In this document: one piece after another, positions 10,331-21,706 of the stretch
Numbering within the stretch: position 1 is the first letter of the stretch
Layout of the letters: the number at the start of each line of letters is the position of its first letter
Assembly (NCBI RefSeq): GCF_030052815.1
Contig: NC_079499.1
Span: 105,558,480 to 105,622,479, forward strand
From: Hevea brasiliensis
Lineage: Eukaryota > Streptophyta > Magnoliopsida > Malpighiales > Euphorbiaceae
Length of the DNA: 64,000 bases
Direction of reading: 5' to 3'
Notes under the pieces: model-generated
What the model was told of the DNA's origin: nothing
The model's database searches: none
Seen by the model: the letters and a program-made list of their open reading frames with translations, nothing else
Made by a program: the position numbers and the translations under genes

Positions 10331-11447
10331 GTGCTCTGACTTCTAGGAGTGCTACCAGGACCCCTACCTCTGCCTCTACCTCTAACAGCTGACGGTGACC
10401 CTCTAGGTGCAGAGACTTGGGCTGATCCTTCCGATGTAGCAAAAGATCCAGACCGGCGCGGACTAGTGCAATCTTTAGCGAAATGTCCGCTCCCTCCACA
10501 GTTAAAACATGCTCCGGTGGCCTTGAAGCAAACCCCACTATGAGTTTTACCATAAGTTTCACACTGCCGGACTGATAGAACTCCTCGAGAAGCTTGTTGG
10601 GTCGGCTGACCAGACCGGGGTGGTCTTTGGTTAGAAAATCTGCCTCTGCCGGATCTACGAGAGCTGGATCCCCCAAACTGTTTTCTCTTGCCAGAACCAC
10701 TTTCAGATGCTTGTCCAGTAGTCTTTTCAGTCTTCTCTTTCTCTTGTGAACCCTTCTTCACTGCCCCTTCAGATTCTATCCTTTCCAGTTCCAGGGCCTG
10801 TGATATCAATTCGGCAAAATTCTGATGTCGAAAACCCACGACTTGCATCCAGCATAGTGGCTTAGCCTTGAGAAGTCTCTCTCATACTCTGCTATGGTTC
10901 GGCCCCCTTGTTTCAAACTCAGGAATTCTTGCAATTTCTTATCTACATATGCATCAGGAACCCATTTCTGCCTGAATTCCCTCAGGAAGTCTGTCCATGT
11001 CAGCACAGGTGGCTCAACCAGGCTGTGAGGGATGGTCTTCCACCATTCATATGCATCCCCTTGTAACAAGGAAACAGAATACTCGAACTTCATCTCTTCC
11101 GTACACTGCAGTTTTCTGTAAACTCGTTCCATTCTTTCTAACCACTGTTCTGCCTCCAGTGGATCCACAGTGCCTTTAAACTCGATGGCCCCAAATTTCA
11201 TCAATTTTTCATATTGCCGAGCTGAGGGCTGTGGTTGTGCTACAGATACTGGCATATAAGCTTGGGGTGGCACATTACCCGCCATTTGCTGGAAGAACGC
11301 AGCCATCTGCTGTACAAATTGAGCGAGAGCTGCGGTCTTTGGAGCAGAGGCCGGAGTGGGTGATCCACTCACGTTACGAGTCTTTGGGGCTTCCCCTTGA
11401 ACCTCAGCCTCAATAGATTGTTCTTCGGAATGATCTCCTCCTTCCAT
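10264..11447 (-). pseudogene. E1 Gag
   Basis: Starts at ATG 11447 (MEGGDHSEEQS). Residues about 60-210 are the retrotransposon Gag domain (AIEFKGTVDPLEAEQWLERM, YEWWKTIPHS, FLSLKQGGRTIAEYERDF), which forms the virus-like particle. A frameshift near 10806-10848 moves the reading to a second frame, which carries a Ser/Arg-rich linker and an intact zinc knuckle CFNCGGSGHFAKDC. Gag and protease overlap in different frames near 10260-10330. Apart from this break Gag is the best preserved part of E1. Confidence 0.85.
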
Positions 11448-11616
11448 TCCGTTTTCTCAAAATTTTAATTTCCTGAGATCAAACACAAGGAGGTTGACCT
11501 CCGTTAGTGCATATTCATGATGTAAATATGTCATATGTATCAATTAAAGACACTTGAGCAGTTGTACTTATCAATAAAATGTTCATACACAGAGTCAAAA
11601 TTTATTGAAAAACCTT

Positions 11617-11628
11617 GCTCTGATACCA
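11617..11628 (-). other. E1 primer binding site
   Basis: GCTCTGATACCA on the plus strand is TGGTATCAGAGC on the sense strand, the initiator tRNA-Met site. Eight bases (CTAAAACA) separate it from the LTR edge at 11637. Confidence 0.88.
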
Positions 11629-11636
11629 CTAAAACA

Positions 11637-13284
11637 TGTCACACCTTACCCTTCTGTAAGGCATAACATGATCCTGTAGAACACTTAATGAACTACCGAA
11701 CTTCACCTACCGATAACTCATTAAGTACTCTACAAGGGATTTTAAAACAGTTTTCTTACATTTTAGAAGTGGCGAGCATTTTGGTAGGAATTAAAAACCA
11801 TTTATTCAGAGTTTAAGTACTAATAAAAATTTTTGTCCATTTAAATTTTGCCGCAAATTTTATAAAAATTTTGACAGAGTTCCGTTTGAAATTGGAGAAA
11901 ACAGTTCTTCAAATACAAAAAAAAAACACTTCCAAAAGTTTTTCGCAACTCCCAACCTTCAATAAATCTCAATCAACTCAATTCAACACACTTTAAAATA
12001 ATTTCACAATATAAATCAAGATTTATCATCTCAAAATATTTAATATCTCCAATCACAAAGCATAAAACATAAAATTCACATGTACAAATATTTAATTTAC
12101 AGAAGAAAATCCAAAATAATATTATTACAATTTATTTACAACTGCTCAACTACATTGATACATACAACATTTCTATATTTACATCAAAATTAGTTACAAG
12201 GGTATAAAATAATACCCGTACAAAAGATTGGTGTGATCTTCAGCTCAGTAGCAGCTCACTCTGCTGTTTTTTCCTTACTCTTATCTGCAACAGCAAAATA
12301 AGCTATCGCTGAGTTTAAAAATACTCAGTGGTACACAATAAGAATTTAAAATGCAATACATAAATCATTCATTGGTGAAACACAATTTAAATATTTCTCA
12401 AATTAACAAAGCTCATAATAACACAATTTAGTCAAACAATTTCATAAACACAGTGTTGCCAAAGTCATACACAACTTAAGCCATGACACAAAATTTCCGA
12501 TCAACGCCGTGTTGTACACCACGACAAAGCAATCTCAACCCCATTAATCGAAATCAATGAGGGAGGTGGCTAGCTAGCTAATGAGTACTCATCCGATCTC
12601 AACCTCAACTGGCAAGCCAGAGAGGGAGGAAAATAAACGATCTCAACCCCATAAATGGAGGAGGAATAATGTTATACTGTCATGCTAAGTGTGAGCATAA
12701 AATCAATTCAAAACAATTTATTCAAATAATTTATGAAAAATCTAATCAATTTCCAAAGTCATATTTGCGATCATAAAATGGCAACACAGTACATAATTAA
12801 TCACAAAAGTCAAATTTTTTAGAATAAAATATTTAAACAAGAATTTTTTTTGTGCACAGACCTGACGTGAGTCGCCTCTAGGCCTTGACTCAGTCTCTCC
12901 GAGCCTCCAAGTCTTTCTCAACTGAAACACACAGTTTCATAGTGTTTCAGTACCATAACTTAACATAAGTCCAAAAATAAATTTAACTTTATTTTTACTA
13001 GTTCTATTGCGTTAAATTCGACGTTCTCGAAGTTTTTGTGTTTTGGGTTACTATTCACTACACTATTCAAGTCAAATTGTTGACTTTTTAAGGCTTAATA
13101 AGTATGAGAACTCCAACTTCACCCACATACCACATTTTGGTCATTAAATTTGTTGGTTTTGGTCATTTTCTCAAAGCTTAAATCCTTTTGGCCAAATTGT
13201 CAAATTTTCAGTTTTGGTGCTCCAAGTTGCACTGTTCCATTAGTCAATTTACTGTTGGAATTTGGCAAAACTTCCTTCATAGAA
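11637..13284 (-). repeat. E1 5' LTR (truncated)
   Basis: 1.65 kb nearly identical to 3398-5045 of the other E1 LTR, including the CTAGCTAGCTA run and the minus-strand ORF-like stretch near 12740-12930. The LTR hairpin is at 12309-12328 with one arm altered (CTGAGTTT...ATACTCAG). The sequence ends at CATAGAA, where E2 begins. The missing 1.8 kb is not found after E2, so deletion or rearrangement followed. Confidence 0.88.
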
Positions 13285-14177
13285 TGTCACACCTTACCCC
13301 TCTGTAAGGCATAACATGATCCCGTAGAATACCTAATGAACTACCGAACTTCACCTACCGATAACTCATTAAGTACCCTGCAAGGGATTTTAAAACAATT
13401 TTCTTATCTTTGACAAGTGGTGAGCATTTCTAATAAGTATTTAAAACATTTAGTTGAAATTAAAACTAATTAATATTTTTGGACATTTTAGTTTTCAGTA
13501 AATTTTATAAAAATTTTGACAGAGTTTCCTCTGTATTTTGAGAAAACCGTTCTTCGAATACCTGTAAAAAGCACTTCTAAAAGTTTTTCTCAACCACTAC
13601 TTCAATTTCAAACTCAATCTCAATCAATTTCTCAAATTCACAAGTTCAATAATTCCTTCAAAATACTGTCTATCAATATGATTTATTCATATTCCATTCA
13701 AGATAAACAATTTATATATTCATCATACTAAAATTTACATTCAAAAAGTCCAAATTAAAATTTATTACAACTTTTATACAAACTTTGTACAAACTGCTCA
13801 AGACCCATGTACATGTCCATACATTTATGTGCAATATATACATCAAAAGAAATATTTACAGTTAGGGTATAAATTATACCCGAAAACTTTAGGCTGGTAG
13901 CTTCTCACACCTCAGCAGCTCAGTCTGCTGCTCCTCTAGTCTCTGTATCTGCGACAGCAATAAAAGCTATCGCTGAGTACTAGGACTCAGTGGTGCACAA
14001 TATACTAAAATAATCTTTATGCAAAACTTAAAGCACATTCATTCAAAAATTTGGCTAAACATGAAAATTAAATACAATCATGCATTGTAAGGTTTTACAT
14101 GTAAACCAAGTTCGTTTCAAAGTATCAAAACACATTTCATAAAACCCACAGCTAGATCATGCCATTCGAAACAAATA

Positions 14178-14249
14178 GAATCTCAATAGCCAGAGGCTAA
14201 AGAGAAATCACATGAATCTCAATAGCCAGAGGCTAAAGAGAAATCATAT
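14178..14249. repeat. 36 bp tandem duplication in E2 3' LTR
   Basis: Two successive copies starting GAATCTCAATAGCCAGAGG. The partner LTR has a single copy near 22614, so the duplication arose after the LTRs separated. Confidence 0.85.
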
Positions 14250-15460
14250 CACAAGGCTAGCTAGCTCAAATATATGGATATCCATTCACATCCTCTTCTA
14301 CTGGCACACCTCAACACTTCTCCAGAGAAGGAATCAAAATTCGAAACTAATTACCCCCACTAGTCGTGCTAGTGAGGTGTTCAAATATATGGTCATGACA
14401 CTGTGGTTTCAAAACTTATCTTAACAATTTGCTAAACATTGTCATTTCAAATATACACAATAACTTTCACAATTTAAATCAAACATCATAAAAATGCTAT
14501 AATCCAATATTTCACATTATTCAAAACATTATGCAAAAGATGATTATAAAAGTATATGTTGTGCACAAACCTCAAACGAGTCGTCCTTTAGCCTCGACTC
14601 GGTTCCTCGGGTTCCTTCCCGATATTCTTTTCAACTGAAACACATAATTTTACAATGTTTCAGTACTAGAACTTAAAATAAATCCAAAATAAACTTAACT
14701 TAACATTTAGCTAGATCTATAGTGTTAAATTCGACTTTCTCAAAGTTTTGTGTTTCTAGTTACTATTCACTGAACTATTCATGTCGAATTATTGACTTTA
14801 TAAGGCTTAATAGGTATGGGAACTTCAACTTCACCCACATACCACATTTTGCTCACCAAACTTGTTGGTTTTGGTCATTTGTTTAAAGCTTAGGTCAAAT
14901 TGGCAAAATTGCCAATTTTCGGTTTTGGTTCTCCGAAGTTGCACTATTCCATTGGTCGATCTACTGTTGGAATTTGACAAAACTTCCTTCATAGAAAATG
15001 TTCCTTATTGTCTTAAGTGTATTCTCATTTTTGGATCACCTCAATCGGAGTTTTGTAGCTCAAGTTATGGCCAAAATAAGTTTCTTGTTCACATGCAATC
15101 GTTCATACCGCAATTTAGGTGCTGGCAGATTTTTGGTCCAACTTTGGTCAATTGTTTGATCAAGTTAAGTTCATAATTTGGTCTCACTTTCTTCATATGA
15201 AATGTTGTACTATGTCTTAGGTTTCCATCGGTTCAAGAATCGCCTAAATCCGAGTTTTCTAGAGAGAGTTATAGCTATCCAAACATTGCTGCTCAACTAA
15301 AAATCTGCAGAATTTCAGTACATAAATTTTAACTTTGCTCAATGATTTGAATGAGTTAATGGCCTAATTTGGGTTGGTGTTCTTCATGAAAGTTTTAGGT
15401 CTATATCATATCTAATTGCTGGAAATATTTCAGGTCAATTTGACCTACCTAGCTCGAGTT

Positions 15461-15495
15461 ATGACCAAATGAACAGTTACTGTTCATTTGGTCAT
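15461..15495. repeat. Perfect 17 bp palindrome in LTR
   Basis: Arm ATGACCAAATGAACAGT, one-base spacer, then its exact reverse complement. The other E2 LTR keeps it at 23855-23889 with the last base changed. Looser forms occur in E1 (about 5331-5365) and E3 (about 41239-41273). It can form a strong hairpin in either strand; the function is unknown. Confidence 0.85.
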
Positions 15496-16930
15496 TTATC
15501 TTGTGCAGCCTGCTATCAACTCACTTTGGTCAATTGTTTCACCAAGTTTTAGTCAGTTTTTGGTCATGGTTCCTTAATGAAAGTTGTGCTCTTTTGTGTC
15601 TATTTTCATCTCCAATTGGTGGCATATCCATTAGGCTTGTAAAATTTGAGTTTTGGTCCTTCAAAGTAGGTTTGGTCATGCTGCCAGCAGCATGACCATT
15701 GACCTACGAATTTGATTTTTATTCCAACAATTCCCACACAACTTATTTGGTCATAATTGACCATTATTTCATTTCACAATAGGTTAAACATGCCATTTAT
15801 GTATTTCTCCAATTTTTGGTTCATAAACCCTAGCATTGAAACCCTAACTCACTCATTCAATCACAATTGGTGCATTTCCATCTTAACACCATACTAATGT
15901 AAGTTTATTAACATCTTTAATTCCCTTTAAACACATCAAACCATACCAATCATACTCCCATCAACCAAGCCAAAATTTCAGTTTAGTCCTTCTCCCATGA
16001 TTTTATTTCATTTCAAGTTTATTTACAAGCTCTTGATGCCACACTAACACTAATTAAACAATAAAAATTGAAGTTTATAGTACTATACCTTGAGCAGAAT
16101 TTTCTTCCTCCATTTTCTTCAAATTTTTTTTCTTTCTTTTCCTTGAATCTTCTTTCTTAGTTGCCCAAACAAGGTCTACTTATGGTAGGACAATTTTGTA
16201 TGGTTGGATTTTAGTTTTTCAAGCTCAAAAATGAGCTTTCATGGTGGTTTTGTGAGGGAGAGAAGAGAGTGACGTTTTGAGAAGATGAAGATGACTTTTT
16301 GTTGTTTTTTCTTTTCTTAATTTATTTTAGTTTATGGAAGACCACAAAATCCCATTTAATAAATAAATTAATTAATTTCTTATTGACATCATTAATGATG
16401 TCATCATCTTTAACTTTTCTAACTTTTTCTTCTTTTTTTCTTTTTTTCTATTAGTTCTTTAATTTAATTCTCGATTCAAATTTTCTTTTCTCGATTTTAT
16501 TTGTGATTAGGTCGAGTCGACTCTCGGGGTCAATTGACCAAATTGCCCCTCAGTTCATCCCGTTTGCAAATAATCCAATATTTCTTAGGCTCCTGACCTA
16601 ATTATTTGGTGACTTAACAGTTCTTTTCGTGATTTTCTCTTTTCCATTTGTGTCCATAAGGGTCCTAAGGACCGCAAGATCACTCTTTACGGTTGAAATT
16701 TGAGTTTAAAATGACTTAGATCGTTCAGGAGGTCACTCATCGCTATGACTCTCATTTCGTTTAACCTCTTATGTTCCGTTTTTCTTATTTATAGTTAACT
16801 AATTAAACATTACTAATTATTTGTGTTTATGGCTTCTCATGTTGTCTTAAGTGTGGCCCTAATCCCATTAATTGTCCGACCGACAGGTCAGGATCGATGA
16901 AATATACCAGCTATACAACGGGGTGTTACA

Positions 16931-16945
16931 ATTCTCCCCCTTAAA
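16931..16945 (-). other. E2 polypurine tract
   Basis: ATTCTCCCCCTTAAA borders the LTR end at 16930, matching the E1 tract but with a shorter C run. Confidence 0.75.
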
Positions 16946-18255
16946 TAAATTTCGTCTCGAAATTTTACAGTATCAATCTCTGAACAGTGTGGGTGTTGTC
17001 TTCTCATGTCCTCCTCTCGTTCTCAAGTAGCTTCTTGGCCGAATGATGGTTCCACAAGACTTTTACCAGCAGTATCTGCTTATTCCATGTTGCTTCACCT
17101 CATAAGCCGGAATCTTTATGGGTTCTTCTTCATATGTGAGGTCCGAGTTACTTCTATTTCTTCTTTGGTAGTACATGAGATGGGTCGATCGGTACCTCCT
17201 CAACATAGACACATGGAAGACATTATGTATCTTCTCCAACTCTGAGGTAGTGCAAACCGATATGCCAAAGGACCCACTCTTTCTAGAACCTCATATGGCC
17301 CTATAAAACGAGGACTCAGTTTCCCCTTTCTGCCGAATCTCATAATTCTCTTCCAAGGAGAAACTTTGAGAAAACCTTCTCACCACTTGCATACTCAATA
17401 TCCCTTCTTTTCAAATCAACATAGGACTTTTGACGGTCGATGCGACTTTAAGTCGATCTCTGATCACCGGATTTTCTCTTGATTCGTTGAACAATTTGGT
17501 CCGATCATCTTTCTTTCACCCACGTCATCCCAACACAACGGGTTCTACATTTCTGCCATACAAAGCTTCATATGGAGGCATCCCAATGCTTGATTGATAG
17601 CTGTTGTTATAAGCAAACTCAATCAAAGGCAAGTGTGTATCCCAACTACCCTCAAACTCAATCACACAAGCCCGTAGCATGTCCTCCAAGATCTGAATTA
17701 CCCTTTCGGGTGGCCATGCATGCGTGGGTGGAATGCGATCTTAAAGTTCAATCTAGTTCCTAGGGCTCTCTGAAGACTACCCGAATCTAGAAGTGAACCT
17801 AGGATCTCTGTCGACCACGATGAATCTGGCACTGCATGCAATCTCACAATCTCATCGATGTATAACTTGGCCAATCTTTCTAAACTGTAGTCCATCCGGA
17901 CTGGCAGAAAATGAGCAGATTTAGTCAGTCTGTCAACAACGACCCAAACTGCATCATGACTTTTCTGTGTCCTCGGAAGTCCCATCACAAAATCTATCGT
18001 TATTCTCTCCCATTTCCACTCTGGTATTGGTAGTGGATGTAATAACCCAGTGGGTACTTGATGCTCTGCCTTTACTTGCTGACAAGTTAGGCATTTGGAC
18101 ACAAACTCTGCCACATCTCTCTTCATACCCATCCACCAGTAATGCTCCTTTAGCCCCCTATACATTTTTGTGCCACCAGGGTGCATGGCAAAAGGAGACT
18201 CATGTGCTTCCTTCAAAATGATCTGCCTCAAATCAACATCATTAGGAACACACAT
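16946..18255 (-). pseudogene. E2 integrase with chromodomain-like tail, heavily broken
   Basis: 18255-17698 keeps an open frame with the zinc module (HPGGTKMYRGLKEHYWW ... CLTCQQVK), TIDFVMGLPRTQKSHDAVWV with the first catalytic Asp, and RLTKSAHFLPVRMDYSLERL. The second Asp region reads SSWSTEILGSLL, and the Glu region reads HPRMHGHP, the same odd form as in E1. From 17690 to 16946 the sequence is homologous to the E1 integrase tail but has many one- and two-base losses, so no frame is open. Non-functional as written. Confidence 0.8.
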
Positions 18256-18285
18256 TACGCCTGGTGTAGCAATAGACCATCATCT

Positions 18286-18921
18286 CTAATTGAGAATTTG
18301 GGTTTCTTGCCTGTCGGACTTCTTCCAACGACCGATACCTTTCATCATTACGGCGACCATTCTGATCTGATCAATCAACACTGGCTGTACATGCCATGCA
18401 ACTGCTGTCTGACCATCATCACTAATCTCTAAATTGGCATGTAATAACCTCAACTCATGTACCAAAGACAAAGGAGTAACCCGTAGACTTGCCATAGTCT
18501 TGCGACTTAAGGCATCAGCCACAACATTAGCTTTCCCTGGCTGATAGTCTATCAGACAATCATAGTCTTTTATCAATTCTAACCATCTCCTCTGTCTCAA
18601 ATTCAACTCTTTCTGGGTGCCCAAATACTTCAAACTCTTATGATCTGTGTAAATGTAGCACTTCTCCCCATACAAATAATGTCTCCAGATCTTAAGAGCA
18701 AACACAATAGCTGCAAGCTCCAAGTCATGTGTTGGATAATTCCTCTCATGCGGTTTTAGCTGGCGTGATGCATAGGCAATAACATTTCGATCTTGCATCA
18801 ACACACAGCCTAACCCATTGTGAGAAGCATCACTATAAACTGTATATTCTTTACCCGGGGTAGGTAAAGTTAGACTGAGCTTGATCAAACATCTCTTCAA
18901 TTCATCAAAACTCTGTGGCAT
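18286..18921 (-). pseudogene. E2 RNase H
   Basis: A 211-residue open frame holding the whole RNase H domain: [52 protein letters not shown] and [16 protein letters not shown]. Catalytic Asp, Glu and Asp are all present, making this the most intact pol domain in E2. It is out of frame with the RT upstream. Confidence 0.85.
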
Positions 18922-19740
18922 TTATCCGTCACTGAAATTTTACATCTTTTCTAAGCGGCTTGGTCAATGGAGATGCCAACATGGAGAATCCTTCACAAAT
19001 CTACGGTAGTATCGGCTAAACCAGAAACTACGAATTTACGTGACATTTTAGGTGGCCTCCAATTAAGGGCGACTTCAATCTTACTTGAATCTACCTTGAT
19101 GCCCTCTTCTGATACTACATGCCCCAAGAAAGATATCTGCTTCAGCCAAAATTCACATTTCGACAATTTGGCATATAGCTGTTTCTCTCTCAAAATCTGC
19201 AGTACAATCCGCAGATGTCTATCATGCTCTTGCATTCCTCGAATAGACCAATATATCATCAATGAATACCACAACAAATTGGTGAGGTATGGTGCGAAGA
19301 TAGTGTTCATCAAATCCATAAAAGCAAAGGAGCATTAGTTAACCGAATGGCATAACCAAAAACTCATAATGGCCATAGCGGGTTCTAAGCGATTTTAGAA
19401 ATACTCTGCTCTTGTACTTTCGGTGATAATAACACGATCTCGAGTCAATTTTGGAGAACATTGCACCCTCAAGCGATCAAACAAGTCATCAATGCGGGGT
19501 AATGGATATCTATTCTTTATTGTCACCTTATTCAAGCTGCCGATAATCAATACACAAGCGGAGAGTGCCATCTTTCTTCTTTACAAACAACAGGCGCTCC
19601 CAAGGTGACACACTAGGGCGGATAAAGCCCTTGTCAAGCAATTCTTGCAATTGCACTTTCAACTCTTTCAATTACTGCAGTGCCATTCTATATGGCGTTA
19701 TGGAGATTGAATCCACACCAGGCATAACATTAATCTCAAA
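18922..19740 (-). pseudogene. E2 reverse transcriptase, frameshifted
   Basis: Homologous to the E1 RT. The frame 19319-18993 starts [11 protein letters not shown], but a base loss before the active site makes the FIDDILVYS equivalent read out of frame ([14 protein letters not shown]). It later returns to the [20 protein letters not shown] and [11 protein letters not shown] blocks. Upstream parts (19330-19740) are recognisable at the DNA level only. Confidence 0.8.
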
Positions 19741-20049
19741 TTGAACTTCTCTTTATGGAGGTTATCCTGTTAACTCATCAGGAAATACATCCGGAAAGTC
19801 ACTTACCGTAGGGATGTCCCTTAGTCTTTGGACTCCCCACTTGGGTGTCTATCACATGTGCCAAGTATGCTTCACACTCCTTTACGATCATTCTTACGGC
19901 TAGTGCGGCGAAATGATGTTTGATGGCGATAAATGCCTCTCCCGTGTATTACCACATCACCATACAAAGGGAGACCAAAAGTGGTATCTTGATCTGATCA
20001 ATCATAGTATGATGCACGGCTAACCAATCCATGCCTAAGATAATATCAT

Positions 20050-20340
20050 ACTCTCTGAAGGGCATCTCAATCAAGTCGACGGAAAAAATGTCCTTGGATC
20101 ACCAAAGGATCTCTATAAATTTTGTTGACCGGACCTCTTGTCCTAATGGACTAGTTACTAGCACTTCAAAACCCATTTGCACACATGGAATGACAAGTGA
20201 ACGACTATGCTAGCACTAACATATGAATGGGTTGAACCGGATCAAACAATACAAATACTTCTTGATCGGAGATAGAGAATGTACCGGCTACCACATCGAA
20301 GTCTCGGCCTCTTCTCATTTGTTTCATTGTATAGATTCGG
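20050..20340 (-). pseudogene. E2 aspartic protease remnant
   Basis: Aligns at DNA level with the E1 protease segment 10053-10330 (shared GCACTAACATATGAATG at 20212-20228). No open frame covers the active site. Identified by position and homology only. Confidence 0.6.
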
Positions 20341-20413
20341 TTGAAGCACTTACTTGTGCTGACTTAACAACTGTGCACTGACTGCCTGAAGTAGTGCCTC
20401 TACCTCTGCCTCT

Positions 20414-21520
20414 TCATCTGCCAACTGACTGTGAACTTCTGGAAGTAGGACTCTGAATAGATCCCTCAGCAGTAGTAGGAGCTAGACCATATCTCGGAGC
20501 ACTAGTGCAGCCTTTAGCTATATGGCCCTTGCCTCCACTATTAAAACAGGCTCCGGTGGCCCAATAGCATTCCCCCCTATGAATCTTGCCACAAGTCTCA
20601 CGGTGGCGAGAATGTGAACCCACTGCTCATTGCGACCGGACCTAGGGGTCTCTGACGGAAAATCTACCTCTACCAAATCTTCCACCTCGACCCCTCTGGG
20701 TCCACTAAACTTCTTTTTTTTCCCGAGGTAGCACGAACTCGACTCTCTGGATTTTCCCCCTTGTCTTTTTCTAATTTCTCGACTTTTTTTTCCTTCAATG
20801 GGTTTGCTTCTACTCTCTCCAACTCAAGTGCTTGAGACATAAGTTCTGAGAAGTTGCTGTGTCGAAATCCGACAACTTGGATCCTTATGTTGGGCTTCTA
20901 ACCCGTATCAAATCTCTTGCATCTTGCTTTCTTGGTAGTAAGGAGACTCCGCATAGTGACTCAGGTGGGAGAACTCCCTCTCATACTCTGCCACTGATCA
21001 CTTTCCTTGTTTTAGACTCAGAAACTCTTGTAACTTCTGATCAACATATGCATCAGGATGTATTTACATCTAAACTCTCGATGAAGTCATCCTGTGTCAA
21101 CAGTGGTTCGGCCAAGGCGTGGGGATGGTCTTCCACCAATCATACGCATCCCCTTGCGATGGCGACCTGAGTATTCAAATTTGATTCATCTTGGCAATGT
21201 AGCTTCTTAAATACTCTGTCCAGTGTTTCATGCCATTGCTCTGCCTCCCAAGGGTCCTTTGTACCCTTAAATTCTGCAACCCCATACTTCAATAATTTAT
21301 CATATTATGCAGTTGGAGGCGGTGGTTGTGCCACAGTGGTTGGGGTGGAGCTTGAGCAGCATACCCCGACCATTTGTTGAAACATTGCCATCTGCTGTGT
21401 GGTATGCGAATTTGCGGCATTTGTGAAGTGGTCTTTGTGACCCACTGACATTCTGTAAAGCTGGGGCTACCCCTTGTGCCTCGGCTTCAGCATTTGCTCA
21501 ATGGCGATCCCTTCTTCCAT
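20414..21520 (-). pseudogene. E2 Gag remnant
   Basis: A DNA-level match to the E1 gag, in several frames. The frame 20623-20414 shows the knuckle region ETCGKIHRGECYWATGACFN, SGGKGHIAKGC, where the second Cys of the zinc knuckle has become Ser (CFNSGGKGHIAKGC). The start region near 21515 is still visible as GGAAGAAGGG on the sense strand side. Non-functional. Confidence 0.75.
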
Positions 21521-21687
21521 TTCAGGTGAAGTTAGGGTATCTCTGAACAAGTAACACAAGGAGATTTCCCTCCGTTAGTTCATATTCATGATGTAATGCA
21601 ATTGTATGTAACAATTATGGACATTGAGCGGTTGTACTTAACAAAGAAAAACACAAATTCACAATTTAAAACATAATTCAAAAATTT

Positions 21688-21698
21688 GCTCGATACCA
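21688..21698 (-). other. E2 primer binding site, one base lost
   Basis: GCTCGATACCA on the plus strand. The E1 and E3 sites read GCTCTGATACCA, so the T of CTG is missing here. The eight-base spacer CTAAAACA to the LTR edge is identical to that of E1. Confidence 0.85.
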
Positions 21699-21706
21699 CT
21701 AAAACA

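Larger units (their letters stand above)
3398..13284 (-). mobile_element. Ty3/gypsy Tekay-like element E1 (5' LTR truncated)
   Basis: A chromovirus-type LTR retrotransposon read on the minus strand. Order on the plus strand: 3' LTR 3398-6850, polypurine tract, integrase with chromodomain-like tail, RNase H, RT, protease, gag, PBS 11617-11628, and the first 1.65 kb (in plus coordinates) of the 5' LTR from 11637. The 5' LTR stops at CATAGAA (13284), where the LTR of E2 starts. The same site inside the intact LTR reads on without a break at about 5045. The two LTR parts are very similar, so E1 is younger than E2. Its insertion into viral DNA is clear at 3397/3398, but the partner target duplication is lost. 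Confidence 0.9.
13285..16930 (-). repeat. E2 3' LTR
   Basis: 3.65 kb, TGTCACACCTTACC to GGGGTGTTACA. The LTR hairpin is CTGAGTACTAGGACTCAG (13973-13990) followed by TGGTGCACAA. A 36 bp tandem duplication (14178-14213, 14214-14249) is absent from the other LTR. A near-perfect palindrome lies at 15461-15495. Related to the E1 LTR at its ends and in many internal blocks. Confidence 0.88.

Noticed and set aside
12742..12930. Minus-strand ORF of 62 codons, also at 4504-4692
   Set aside because: Identical in the two E1 LTR copies simply because they are LTRs; short and without motif.
14862..15176. Plus-strand ORFs in E2 LTRs (14862-15176, 15501-15695, 23257-23553, 23895-24089)
   Set aside because: Antisense LTR sequence shared by copy. 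The E1 LTR has only a weak equivalent at 5125-5451, with frames not kept across families.
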